Shown here: in pieces, positions 11,839 through 20,967 of the stretch | How the letters are laid out: the number at the start of each line of letters is the position of its first letter | How positions within the stretch are numbered: position 1 is the stretch's first letter | Assembly (NCBI RefSeq): GCF_000739615.1 | Contig: NZ_BATP01000040.1 | Coordinates: 1 to 64,000, forward strand | Direction of reading: 5' to 3' | DNA length: 64,000 nt | Origin: Haloferula sp. BvORR071 | GTDB lineage: Bacteria > Verrucomicrobiota > Verrucomicrobiia > Verrucomicrobiales > Akkermansiaceae | Program-made: the position numbers and the translations under genes | The notes under the pieces: generated by a model | The model's input: only the letters and a program-made list of their open reading frames with translations | Databases searched by the model: none | What the model was told of the DNA's origin: nothing

Positions 11839-11908
11839 CCCCACCATCGTGGGGCCATTGGGTTCGCCCGATTCCGCCTATCGAGGCGTGGCACCGGGAG
11901 TCGGTGCC
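11839..11908 (+). other. two short hairpins after tRNA-Ser
   Basis: CCCCAC (11839-11844) pairs with GTGGGG (11849-11854), and GGCACCG (11890-11896) pairs with CGGTGCC (11902-11908). Neither has a T-run behind it. They may help process or end the tRNA transcript, or shape the leader of the next gene. Confidence 0.3.
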
Positions 11909-11978
11909 GTGGGCAGTTTCCTTGCTTGGGAAAACAAATTGCCCGCAATCCCACCGAATCTCGTTCTACTGTTTCGCC

Positions 11979-13676
11979 ATGACGCGGGAGGAAGAGGACG
12001 AGCTGTTTTATCGGGACACGGAGCGGATTGCTTTCCCTCCGCTGAACGACCATCAACTGGCGCAGCTGGAACCCTTGGGAGTCCGGCGGAAGATCCGCAG
12101 CGGTGAAGTGATCTTCGCAGCAGGTGAGCGGGGATATCCCATGGTCCTGGTGCTGAGCGGGCAACTTGAGGCCTACGAGTCGCGCGATGGCGTCGAACAA
12201 ATCCTGGCAACGCCGGGGCCGCGGGATTTCGTCGGCGAGGTTTCAACGCTGACCGGGAACTCCGCCATCGCGAGCGTGCGCGGCAAGGATGCCGAGTCGG
12301 AGGTGCTGCTGATTCCGGCCACCGAACTGAGGAAGGCGCTGGCGGACTTGCCCGGAGTGGGGGAGCCGATCGTCCAGGCCTTCATGATGCGGCGGAAGCG
12401 GCTGGTGCGTGATCCTGACTTCCTCGGCTTGAGAATCATTGCCTGTGACGGCTGTCGGGCGGGGCATCTCATCGATGATTTCCTCGACAAGAATCACATT
12501 CCGCACCGCCTGATCAGTTCCGCGAGCGAAGGAGGCGTCTCCCTCCGTGATCGCTACCAGGTCGCTGAAGAGGACCTTCCGGTGCTGATTGCCAGCAATG
12601 GTACCGTCTTCAGGCAGCCAACGATCCGGGAGATCGCCCAAGTCGCCGGCTTGCTGCGTCCGCTCTGCCAAGTGGGAGAAGCAGACGTGTGGTGCGACCT
12701 GGCGATTGTCGGTGCCGGCCCCGCGGGTCTCGCGGCTGCGGTGAACGCAGCTTCCGAAGGGCTCAAGACCGTTGTCTTGGAGAGCTTTGCGCCCGGTGGC
12801 CAAGCCGGGTCATCGTCGCTGATCGAAAATTTCTTCGGCTTCCCGACCGGCATCAGCGGCGGCGATCTCACCAATCGCGCCCAGCTTCAGGCCTACCGCT
12901 TCGGGGCGAAATTCACCACGCCATCGCAAGCGCTCTCGCTCGCGTTTGCGGAGGGCGAACATTGTGCCTCGATCCGCATGGAAGGCAGCGAGACCGTGCT
13001 CCATGCCAAGACGGTGATTATCTCCACCGGCGCGCAGTACAACCGGATCGAGGCCGAAGGCCGCGAGCGCTTTGAAGGCTTGGGCGTCTATTACGCGGCC
13101 ACTGTCATGGAGGCGAAGTTCTGTCGCGGCGCGACGGTCGTCGTCGCCGGTGCAGGTAACTCCGCGGGGCAGGCGGCGATGTTCTTGTCCGAGCAGGCCA
13201 GCCGCGTGATCATGGTAGTCCGCGGCGGAGATCTGGCCAAGAGCATGTCGAGCTACCTCTCGACGCGGGTCATCGCGAAGGACAATATCGAGGTCCTCTT
13301 CCATTCGGAGATCCGGAAGATGGCAGGCGAGGTCCGGCTCGAAGCGGTGGAGATTGAAGACAAGCAAAGCGGCGAGCGGCGGACTGTGGAAACGGTGGCG
13401 GTGTTTTCGATGATTGGCGCGAAACCTTGCACCCAATGGCTGCCGCCTGAAATTCTATTAGATGATCGCGGCTTTATCAAAACCGGTGCAGCGGTGGCGG
13501 ATGCTCCGGCGTGGAAGGGCGCGAGCCGGCCGCCTTATGCCTTCGAGACGAGTCGCCCGGGAATCTTCGCCGCGGGCGATGTACGCTCGGGTTCGGTGAA
13601 GCGCTGCAGCGCGGCAGTGGGGGAGGGCAGCATGGCGATCGAGAACGTGCACCAGATGTTAGGGACCTACTCTTAA
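11979..13676 (+). CDS. cNMP-binding / glutaredoxin-like / thioredoxin reductase-like fusion oxidoreductase
   Basis: A 565-residue three-part protein. Residues about 25-145 form a cyclic-nucleotide-binding (CAP_ED) beta-barrel with GEVIFAAGERG and FVGEVSTLTG. Residues about 150-235 are a thioredoxin-fold segment with CDGC at the position of a glutaredoxin active site. Residues about 240-565 are an FAD/NAD(P)H oxidoreductase with AIVGAGPAGLAAA, the NADPH-binding VVVAGAGNSAGQAA, and a C-terminal GIFAAGDVRSG. The CxxC expected in true thioredoxin reductase is absent; the region reads YYAATVMEAKFC. Related fusions are known, usually without cysteines in the middle domain. The open frame extends upstream into the tRNA, so the ATG at 11979 is chosen. 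Confidence 0.85.
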   Translation: MTREEEDELFYRDTERIAFPPLNDHQLAQLEPLGVRRKIRSGEVIFAAGERGYPMVLVLSGQLEAYESRDGVEQILATPGPRDFVGEVSTLTGNSAIASVRGKDAESEVLLIPATELRKALADLPGVGEPIVQAFMMRRKRLVRDPDFLGLRIIACDGCRAGHLIDDFLDKNHIPHRLISSASEGGVSLRDRYQVAEEDLPVLIASNGTVFRQPTIREIAQVAGLLRPLCQVGEADVWCDLAIVGAGPAGLAAAVNAASEGLKTVVLESFAPGGQAGSSSLIENFFGFPTGISGGDLTNRAQLQAYRFGAKFTTPSQALSLAFAEGEHCASIRMEGSETVLHAKTVIISTGAQYNRIEAEGRERFEGLGVYYAATVMEAKFCRGATVVVAGAGNSAGQAAMFLSEQASRVIMVVRGGDLAKSMSSYLSTRVIAKDNIEVLFHSEIRKMAGEVRLEAVEIEDKQSGERRTVETVAVFSMIGAKPCTQWLPPEILLDDRGFIKTGAAVADAPAWKGASRPPYAFETSRPGIFAAGDVRSGSVKRCSAAVGEGSMAIENVHQMLGTYS

Positions 13677-13736
13677 GGGTGAGGGGGATGGCACTTTGCC
13701 GCCGGATTTCGCCGATTCGGTGTCTTCTGGTGATGA

Positions 13737-13763
13737 AGCTCGGTAAACGGATAGCTCGGTAAA
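13737..13763 (+). repeat. 11-bp direct repeat, 16-nt period
   Basis: AGCTCGGTAAA occurs at 13737-13747 and again at 13753-13763, about 200 nt upstream of the large metalloprotease gene. Tandem sites with this spacing could bind a regulator; nothing else supports that. Confidence 0.4.
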
Positions 13764-13820
13764 TAGGTAGGTATTCGGGACAAGGTTTCCCTGATATCCA
13801 GAGGATTGCGTGCTGGGCCA

Positions 13821-13863
13821 TCGGTTTCCGGGGTTTGGCATGCGAAACCCAAACCCAAATCGG
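13821..13863 (+). promoter_or_regulatory. leader element resembling the one upstream of the beta-repeat protein
   Basis: This stretch contains CGGTTTCC, then a hairpin with GGGTTT (13831-13836) pairing AAACCC (13845-13850), then AAACCCAAAT and CGG. The core at 13842-13863 closely resembles 26785-26805, differing by one indel and a few substitutions, and lies at nearly the same distance (about 93 versus 99 nt) from the start codon. It may be a shared cis-regulatory RNA or DNA element of the two giant surface-protein genes. Confidence 0.35.
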
Positions 13864-13955
13864 AGGTCCGTCTCTTGCCTGCTGCCAGCGGGGACGTGGC
13901 TCGTCTTTGGGCTTGGTGTGCTTTCGAGACATCCTCAACCCAAGTCTGAACTCCC

Positions 13956-16900
13956 GTGGCTTCCTCATCACTCCTCTCTCGCCGGGCGCTTTCGCTCGGC
14001 CTCGTCGTGGCGCTCGGCGCTGGATCATTGCTTTGGCAGGAGCAACAACAGCGGAGAAGCGGGACATCTTCCTCGGCATCGGAATCGAGGCCCGGCTCGA
14101 AGTCGGCCGACAAACACCCCGGCGCTGATGTGACTGAAGCGAGCCAAGCGCCGCTTTCTCCCTCTGCTCCCGACGCGATCGCTTCTCCGGGACTTGCGGA
14201 GAAGTTCTCGCAGCTTCGCGAGATGGATCTCGCGGTGAACCCCTATGCCGCGAGCTTGCAAGGCTCCGGCAAGTCGAAGCGCTCATGGGATGCGGACTAC
14301 ATCGCGAGCTTTCGCCATGCGAAGAACGACGATCCGGTGCGCTTCGAACTCACCAATGGCGTGGTGGCGGAAGGCAGCGTGAAGCTGATCCAATTTAACG
14401 GGGGCCTCGTCTCCTATGTCTCCGGCGAGCTGAGCGCGCCGGAGACGGGCAAGTTCTTCTTCCTCACCCCGCCCGAAGGCGGCAAGGCCGGCAAGGCGGT
14501 CGGGGTGGTGGAGTTTCCGGCGAGCAAGACCGCTTATCGGGTCGAGCCGACCGGTGCCAACGGTGATCCCGAGCTGTGGCAGCGGCGCTTGGACGAAGTG
14601 GTCTGCATGAACATGGCGGAAGCGGACCCGGAACACGCGCACGGTGAGGTTGAGGAGATCGTGCCGCTGCGCCCTGACCAGGTGCCGGACTATGTGCCGA
14701 GCTACAATTCCGAGATCGTCTCGCTGCAGAGCTACCCGGGATCGCAGGCGGTCATGCTGTTAGACTTCGCTGGCGGCTACACCAGCACTTGGGGTGGCGT
14801 GAATTATGCGCGTCCCGCGATCGGCAACGATACCATCAAGGACATTTGGAAGCGGGTGGCCGAGGACTACATGCCCTTCAACATCAACGTGACCACGGAT
14901 ATCAAGGTGTTCCTGGCTGCCCCCGCTGCCAGCCGGCAGCGCTGCTGCTATACCACCACGCCGGTCACCGCTGCCGGTGTCGCCTACTTTGGTTCGTGGA
15001 ACTGGGGCAGCGACACGGTCTGCTGGTCGGTCTACTACGCCGGCAAGGCGGCCGCGGAAGTGGGCTCGCACGAGGTCGGCCACACGCTGGGTCTCGCGCA
15101 CCAAGGGCAGAACGGCGGGAATGAATATTATGGCGGCCACGGCGGCGGCGAGACCGGCTGGGCCCCGATCATGGGCGTGGGCTACTATCAAGCGGTCACC
15201 ACTTGGGCGAAGGGCGAGTATGTGAATGCCAACCAGCCGCAGGACGAGCTGCAGACGATCACCACGACCAACAACAACGTCGCTTACCGGAATGACGATA
15301 CCGGTGCCACGCTGGCGACCTCGCGCTACCTAGATGTCGATGGCAGCAACAACGTCTCCGCGGAAGGCGTCATCGAGCGCACCGGCGATACCGATGCTTT
15401 CCAGTTCACCACCACCGGTGGCGCGGTGACCTTGAGCGTGAATCCAGTGGCGCCGGGGGATTGGGGCAATCTGGCGACCAGAGCCACGATCGCCGATGCG
15501 GCGGATCTTGTCGTCGCTACCTACGATGCGCAGGATGATGTCTCATCGAGCATCACCACGACTTTGGCCGCGGGCACCTACACCTTTCGCGTGACCGGCG
15601 TGGCCAAGAATGATCCCGTGAGCACCGGCTTCTCGGACTACGGCAGCCTCGGCTACTACTCGATCACAGGCAATGTGGCGGGCGCCCGCAAGCCGACCCG
15701 CCTGACGGTTGCGGAACGCGCCGCGAACAACACTGTGGTGGGCTCAGTGCCGGCCTCCAATCCGAACAGCAGCCCGCTGGTCTACACCATTACCTCGGGC
15801 AATACTGGCGGCACCTTCTCGGTGGACAGCAGCGGTACCGTCCGCGTGGCGAACAATGCCCTGCTCGACTACTACACTCTGGCGGCGAATCCGAATCTCT
15901 ATGCCGCGCAGTTCGAGGTCTTCATGACCATCACCAACGTCAACAACCCGGCGCTCACGGAAACCAACCGCCGCGTCGTGATCGGCGTGCAGCAACTTTA
16001 TCCACCGCTGCCCACCGAGTTGGTAGCCGCCTTGGCCAGCAGCTTGCGGGTCGACCTGAGCTGGACCGAATCTTACGGCGCGACCGGCTACAGCCTGAAG
16101 CGCTCGACCGCCAAGGGTGGACCCTACACCTCCATCGCCACGACCAGCACCGGCAGCTACACCGATAGTGGCCTGATCAGTGGCGTGACCTACTACTACA
16201 TCGTCACCGCGGTGAATGCGAACGGGGAGAGCAATCCTTCCTCGGAGACTGTTGCCCTCGCTTCATCGGTGGCCGGCGGCTTCGAGTCCCCGGCGATCGG
16301 TGCCGGTAACTACAAGTACAATCCCGGCAGCGGCAGCAGCGGCTGGACCTTTGGCGGCATCGCTGGAGATGGCTCCGGCATCGTCTCGAATGGCAGCGGC
16401 TTCAATAACCCCGCGGCCCCAGAAGGCACCCAGGCTGCCTTCCTGCAATCGCACGGTTCCGTGAGCCAGACTTTCTCCGGCTTCGCGCCCGGCTCGTCCT
16501 ACACCATCAGCTATCTCGCCGCGCAACGCCCCGGCAATCAGCAGAGCTGGGACCTTGTCCTTGATGGCAACGTGATCCAGTCGAATACCCCGGGCTCCAC
16601 CAGCTACTCGGTCTACTCGGCGACCTTCACCGCCACTGCCGCGGCCCATACCTTGGCCCTCGTGGGGACGAATACCGCAGGCGGCGACAACACCGTCTTC
16701 GTCGACAACGTGCAGATCAGCATCGTAGCGCCTGCGACCCCGAATTTCAGCTTTGAAGCTCCGAATATCGGCACGGGTTCCGGGGCCTATCGCTACGCTC
16801 CCACTGGCGGATCCTGGGCTTTCAACGGTTCGCCGGGCAATGGCTCGGGCATCGCCGCGAATGGCAGCGCCTTCTCGCCTCCCAATGCTCCGCACGGCAC

Positions 16901-19900
16901 CCAGGTCGCCTTCGTGCAGAGTTTCGGCACCATCACGCAAACCCTCTCTGGCTTCACCCCGGGCAAGGCTTACACGCTCAGCTATCTCGCTGCACAGCGT
17001 GCGGGAAGCGGCGGCGAGACTTGGAATGTGAAGATCGACAACACGGTGATCCAATCCAATCAGCCGGGCCCTGACAGCTTCGCCACCTACACGATCAATT
17101 TCACTGCCACTGCGGCGAGCCACACGCTGGCATTCGTCGGGACCAATCTAAACGGCGGCGACCGCAGCGTCTTCATCGACAACGTCAGCATCAGCGCCCG
17201 CGACTCGCTACAGCCGGTGGCCCCTGCCATAGCGATCAGCAGCCCCGCAAACAATGCCGTGTTCCTGGCCAATGCCCCGGTCGATCTGACCGCATCTGTC
17301 ACGGCGAATGGCAATCTAGTCAACGGCGTGCAGTTCTTCATCGATGGTGCGATGGTCGGCCAGAATAACAGCTCGCCCTACACCTGCGCATGGGGGAATG
17401 CCACTTCGGGCAAACATAGCGCCTTCGCCCGCGTGCTTTTCAATGGCAGCAGCATCGCTGACTCCGCGCCGATGAGCTTCGTCGTTGGCAGCAGCAACAT
17501 GAACCTCGGCTTCGAGGCTCCGAGCATCGGCGGCTCCCAGTATCGCTATGACATCACCGGCAATCCCTGGAAGTTCTCCGGCACGGGCATTTGCTCGAAT
17601 AGCAGCGCCTTCGGCAATCCGAATGCGCCGGAAGGCTCGCAGGTGGGTTTCGTGCAGTTCAGTGGCACGACCTCGCAGCTCCTGACCGGCTTCGTTCCGG
17701 GCACCAATTACACGCTCACCTATTCCTCCGCCCAGCGTTCCGGCAACCAGCAGACCTGGGACGTGAAGATCGACAACACGGTGATCCAGTCCGGCTCGGG
17801 TGGCGGGTCCAGCTTTGCGGGCCGCACCGCCAACTTCACCGCCACTGCCGCAGCCCACACCCTCAGCTTCACCGGCACGAATCTGAACGGCGGTGACAAC
17901 ACGATCTTCATCGACAACATCAGCTTCAATCCGCCACTAGGGGGCAATCCGGGACCGGCCTTGGTAGCGAATGTTTCCCCCGCCACCGCGGTGGATGTCG
18001 TGGGCAGCGAAGTGACCTTCACCGCCACCTTCGGCAGCGGTCTCGGCACCACCAGCTATCAGTGGCAGAAGCTGGTAAACGGTCAGGCGATCAATATCGT
18101 CGGGGCGACCACGCCGACACTTGCTCTCTCCAATCTGCAATTGGGCGACGCCGGCGACTATCGTCTCAAGGCATCCAGTGCCGCTGGCGTTTCTGTCAGC
18201 AAGGTGAGCACGCTCACGGTCACCAGTGTCCCGGCGGCCGTGGACAATGTCGTCGCCAGCTACGCGGCGCAGACCAGCCGTGGCAGCGAGATCCCGATCT
18301 TCTCGCCCACTTGGTTGGTTTCACCCGGTAGCCTGATTTGCGCTCAGTCGCCCGCAAGTGTCGGCACCGGGGACTTCCACCAGGCCACGGCCATCCTGAC
18401 TGATGGCAATGCGGGCAAGTCCACCTTTGGCGACGGCGGCTCCAATGCCAGCCAGGTCACCTGCGGCAATGGCGGCGGTGCGGGGCAGTCCGTGACCTAC
18501 AACCTCGGGTCCGCTTCCGGTGGCTACAACGTTTCGAACATCGTGGTCTACGGCGGCTGGACCGACGATGGCCGCGATCAACAGGCTTACACCGTCTCCT
18601 ATTCCACCGTGTCGGATCCCGCGACCTTCACCCAACTCGCGGTGGTGAACTACAATCCGGCGAATCCCGCGGATGTCCCGGCCGCCACGCGTGCAACCTT
18701 GAAGTCGGCGAGCAGCGCGCCGCTTGCCAGCAATGTCGCCGCACTTAAGTTCGACTTCACCACGCCTGCCCCTGAGAATGGTTGGTGCGGTTACACGGAG
18801 ATCGCAGTCTATGGCGCTCCGCTTGGGCCTGCGGTGGTCGCGAATACCTCGCCCGCCACGGCCCGTGATGTGGTGGGCAGCCAGGTGAGCTTCACTGCCT
18901 CGATTGTCGGTGCATCTACCTTGACCTATCAGTGGCAGAAGGTGGTCGGCGGCGTGCCGAGCAATATCAGCGGGGCCACCGCGCCCACCCTCACGCTCAG
19001 CAACCTGCAAACCAGCGACACGGCAAGCTATCAGCTCAAGGCGACTAATGCGCAGGGCTCGGTCACCAGTGCCCCGGCTTCTCTCACTGTGAGTGCCGTG
19101 TCTGCGCCGGTGAACAACGTGATCACCTCCATGGCCGCGCAGACCGGCTTGGGTGGAAACACAACCTTTCTCCCCAGTTGGGCACCTAACCCCAGCGATA
19201 GCTTGATCGGCGGCTTGAGCCCTTCCAGCTCAGGGGGCAACTTCAACCTGAACTCGAACAACCGGCCGCTCTACTCGCTGACCACCCCGCGCAGTCTGTC
19301 GATCAGTCCGACCAGTGGTGGCGACAACAGCATCAACTACCTGAGCTGCGGCAATGGCAGCGGTGCCGGTTCCTCGCTGGTCTACACGCTTCCCGCGAAT
19401 TCCAACGGCCACACCCTTACCAAGATCATGGTTCACGGGGGCTGGGCAGATGCCGGGCGCGATCAGCAGGCCTACACGGTGTCCTATTCCAAGGTGGCCA
19501 CGCCCACGACCTTCGTGACTTTGGGCGCAGTCAACTACAACCCGCCCAATCCCACTGGCGTGCAGTCCACCACGCGGGCCACTCTGACCGCCGCGAACGG
19601 CGTGCTAGCCACCAACGTGGCAGCGGTGAAGTTCGACTTCACCACGCCTGGATCGGAGAATGGCTGGCTTGGCTATGGCCAGCTCGCGGTCTACGGCACG
19701 CCCACGCTCTCCTCGCCGATCAATCTAGCCGCGACCGCAGGAGATGCGCAGGCGAGCTTGGCGTGGACCGCCTCGCCCGGTGCCACGAGCTACAACGTGA
19801 AGCGCTCGACGGTGAACGGGGCCTCCTACACGACCGTCGGAACGGTCACGGGCACGGACTTCGTGAACACCGGCCTGAACAACGGCACGCCCTACTACTA

Positions 19901-20387
19901 CGTGGTCACCGCGCTTAATGCCACGGAGGAGACCGGTAGCTCTGCCCAGGTTTCCGTGACCCCGGTCGCGACCGGCTACGAGGGCTGGCTTGCAGGCTAT
20001 CCCGCCATCACCGGCCCGAACCGCTCGCCTGACGCTGACCCTGATGGCGACGGCCAGCCCAACGGCATCGAGTTCATGACCGGCACCTCGCCTGCGAGTT
20101 CGGCCAGCTCGGCTCCTGTTACCGCCACCCGTGACGGCTCGGGGAATCTGGTCCTGCAGTTCAAGCGGATGGACGCTGCCAAGGCCTACACCGTGACCGT
20201 AGAGAGCACCTCGGACTTCAGCGCTCCTTGGACCTCGGTCACGGTTCCTCTCGCTTCCATCGCCGGCCCGCCAGTAACCGTCTTGGAGAACGGCAGCGCG
20301 GCCGACGATATCACCGTGGTGATCCCCGCCAATGGGGCCGCGGAGAAGTTCGCGCGGGTCCGGATCGCGATCCCAGCGAGCCCTTGA
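13956..20387 (+). CDS. giant secreted metzincin-type metalloprotease with repeat modules
   Basis: A 2143-residue exported protein starting with GTG. The N-terminus carries a hydrophobic export segment (LSLGLVVALGAGSLLW). A propeptide-like region leads to a reprolysin-like protease with the metzincin zinc motif HEVGHTLGLAH at about 372-382. Then follow a PPC-like beta domain (about 470-570); fibronectin type III (about 686-768); three copies of a carbohydrate-binding-like module of about 150 residues (about 774-924, 930-1082, 1183-1328), with a bacterial Ig domain between copies two and three; two tandem pairs of Ig plus F5/8-like domains (about 1335-1625 and 1626-1918); fibronectin III (about 1920-2007); and a C-terminal module with DADPDGDGQPNGIEF. 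Probably a surface or secreted protease with glycan-binding modules. No PEP-CTERM or T9SS signal is visible. Confidence 0.85.
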   Translation: MASSSLLSRRALSLGLVVALGAGSLLWQEQQQRRSGTSSSASESRPGSKSADKHPGADVTEASQAPLSPSAPDAIASPGLAEKFSQLREMDLAVNPYAASLQGSGKSKRSWDADYIASFRHAKNDDPVRFELTNGVVAEGSVKLIQFNGGLVSYVSGELSAPETGKFFFLTPPEGGKAGKAVGVVEFPASKTAYRVEPTGANGDPELWQRRLDEVVCMNMAEADPEHAHGEVEEIVPLRPDQVPDYVPSYNSEIVSLQSYPGSQAVMLLDFAGGYTSTWGGVNYARPAIGNDTIKDIWKRVAEDYMPFNINVTTDIKVFLAAPAASRQRCCYTTTPVTAAGVAYFGSWNWGSDTVCWSVYYAGKAAAEVGSHEVGHTLGLAHQGQNGGNEYYGGHGGGETGWAPIMGVGYYQAVTTWAKGEYVNANQPQDELQTITTTNNNVAYRNDDTGATLATSRYLDVDGSNNVSAEGVIERTGDTDAFQFTTTGGAVTLSVNPVAPGDWGNLATRATIADAADLVVATYDAQDDVSSSITTTLAAGTYTFRVTGVAKNDPVSTGFSDYGSLGYYSITGNVAGARKPTRLTVAERAANNTVVGSVPASNPNSSPLVYTITSGNTGGTFSVDSSGTVRVANNALLDYYTLAANPNLYAAQFEVFMTITNVNNPALTETNRRVVIGVQQLYPPLPTELVAALASSLRVDLSWTESYGATGYSLKRSTAKGGPYTSIATTSTGSYTDSGLISGVTYYYIVTAVNANGESNPSSETVALASSVAGGFESPAIGAGNYKYNPGSGSSGWTFGGIAGDGSGIVSNGSGFNNPAAPEGTQAAFLQSHGSVSQTFSGFAPGSSYTISYLAAQRPGNQQSWDLVLDGNVIQSNTPGSTSYSVYSATFTATAAAHTLALVGTNTAGGDNTVFVDNVQISIVAPATPNFSFEAPNIGTGSGAYRYAPTGGSWAFNGSPGNGSGIAANGSAFSPPNAPHGTQVAFVQSFGTITQTLSGFTPGKAYTLSYLAAQRAGSGGETWNVKIDNTVIQSNQPGPDSFATYTINFTATAASHTLAFVGTNLNGGDRSVFIDNVSISARDSLQPVAPAIAISSPANNAVFLANAPVDLTASVTANGNLVNGVQFFIDGAMVGQNNSSPYTCAWGNATSGKHSAFARVLFNGSSIADSAPMSFVVGSSNMNLGFEAPSIGGSQYRYDITGNPWKFSGTGICSNSSAFGNPNAPEGSQVGFVQFSGTTSQLLTGFVPGTNYTLTYSSAQRSGNQQTWDVKIDNTVIQSGSGGGSSFAGRTANFTATAAAHTLSFTGTNLNGGDNTIFIDNISFNPPLGGNPGPALVANVSPATAVDVVGSEVTFTATFGSGLGTTSYQWQKLVNGQAINIVGATTPTLALSNLQLGDAGDYRLKASSAAGVSVSKVSTLTVTSVPAAVDNVVASYAAQTSRGSEIPIFSPTWLVSPGSLICAQSPASVGTGDFHQATAILTDGNAGKSTFGDGGSNASQVTCGNGGGAGQSVTYNLGSASGGYNVSNIVVYGGWTDDGRDQQAYTVSYSTVSDPATFTQLAVVNYNPANPADVPAATRATLKSASSAPLASNVAALKFDFTTPAPENGWCGYTEIAVYGAPLGPAVVANTSPATARDVVGSQVSFTASIVGASTLTYQWQKVVGGVPSNISGATAPTLTLSNLQTSDTASYQLKATNAQGSVTSAPASLTVSAVSAPVNNVITSMAAQTGLGGNTTFLPSWAPNPSDSLIGGLSPSSSGGNFNLNSNNRPLYSLTTPRSLSISPTSGGDNSINYLSCGNGSGAGSSLVYTLPANSNGHTLTKIMVHGGWADAGRDQQAYTVSYSKVATPTTFVTLGAVNYNPPNPTGVQSTTRATLTAANGVLATNVAAVKFDFTTPGSENGWLGYGQLAVYGTPTLSSPINLAATAGDAQASLAWTASPGATSYNVKRSTVNGASYTTVGTVTGTDFVNTGLNNGTPYYYVVTALNATEETGSSAQVSVTPVATGYEGWLAGYPAITGPNRSPDADPDGDGQPNGIEFMTGTSPASSASSAPVTATRDGSGNLVLQFKRMDAAKAYTVTVESTSDFSAPWTSVTVPLASIAGPPVTVLENGSAADDITVVIPANGAAEKFARVRIAIPASP

Positions 20388-20695
20388 GGTGAAGATATTG
20401 AAAGAAACTTTTCTAGTTACGGAATTGGCACCGCTTCTTCTGGAAAGAGTTCCACAAGCGTCTTACTCCACTCCCCAATACGGGTCATTTTCGGCCACGA
20501 ATGCCCGTTTCACGAAGATCGCGGGCTGCCAAAGCGGCAGCCAATGCGAATGGGGATTATTGCAACTTGCATCGTGATGAGTGCAAGTTGCACTTTTCCG
20601 GCGATTTGAGATAACTCAGGGCTCCGCGGAATCCCCGCCCATCAAGGTTTCGTTGGGCGCTCGGACTGGTTTATTTTCTGCTAAGAGGGCGGGCT
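20388..20695. other. intergenic region with two hairpins
   Basis: A 308-nt gap between the metalloprotease and the next small gene. GGCTGCC/GGCAGCC form a 7-bp hairpin near 20524-20542, and the 11-bp inverted repeat at 20561-20592 is the strongest element. No protein-coding signal was seen. Confidence 0.5.
20561..20592 (+). repeat. 11-bp perfect inverted repeat
   Basis: TGCAACTTGCA (20561-20571) and its exact complement TGCAAGTTGCA (20582-20592) flank 10 nt. CTTTTCC follows, so it could be a weak terminator of the metalloprotease transcript, about 175 nt past its stop, or an operator for the downstream genes. Confidence 0.5.
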
Positions 20696-20896
20696 ATGGC
20701 TACCACTCAAGTTGAAGAGCCGCAGAACGAACTCCTCTCTGCGGCCCTCTCCTTTCTGGAGAGCTCGGCATGCCCCGGACATTCGATGCTGGTTGCTCTG
20801 CCAGGCGGACGAAAGCTCGGGATTGAGCTGGAGTTGATCCCGGCCGCTGAGCTTTCGAAGCAGCGGGAAACTGAGCCAGCGGGGATCGGCGCCTAA
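20696..20896 (+). CDS. small hypothetical protein
   Basis: A 66-residue predicted protein. An AGAGGG ribosome-binding match lies about 8 nt before the ATG, which is better than at most genes here. The N-terminal half looks helical (ELLSAALSFLESSAC) and a beta-like segment follows (GRKLGIELELIPAAEL). No family is recognised. It ends 71 nt before the PaiB-GNAT gene and could share its transcript. The opposite strand also has an open frame, so some doubt remains. Confidence 0.5.
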   Translation: MATTQVEEPQNELLSAALSFLESSACPGHSMLVALPGGRKLGIELELIPAAELSKQRETEPAGIGA

Positions 20897-20967
20897 GCCG
20901 ACACCTTCGGCGGTCCGTCGCGCTTGAACTCGGGTCCACGCTTGCCCCACAAGGTGGGCGCAGCCGC

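Noticed and set aside
11890-11908. GGCACCG-N5-CGGTGCC resembles the terminal hairpin of a Cas9 tracrRNA.
   Set aside because: No CRISPR repeats, no cas genes and no T-run; a GC-rich 7-bp hairpin arises easily by chance.
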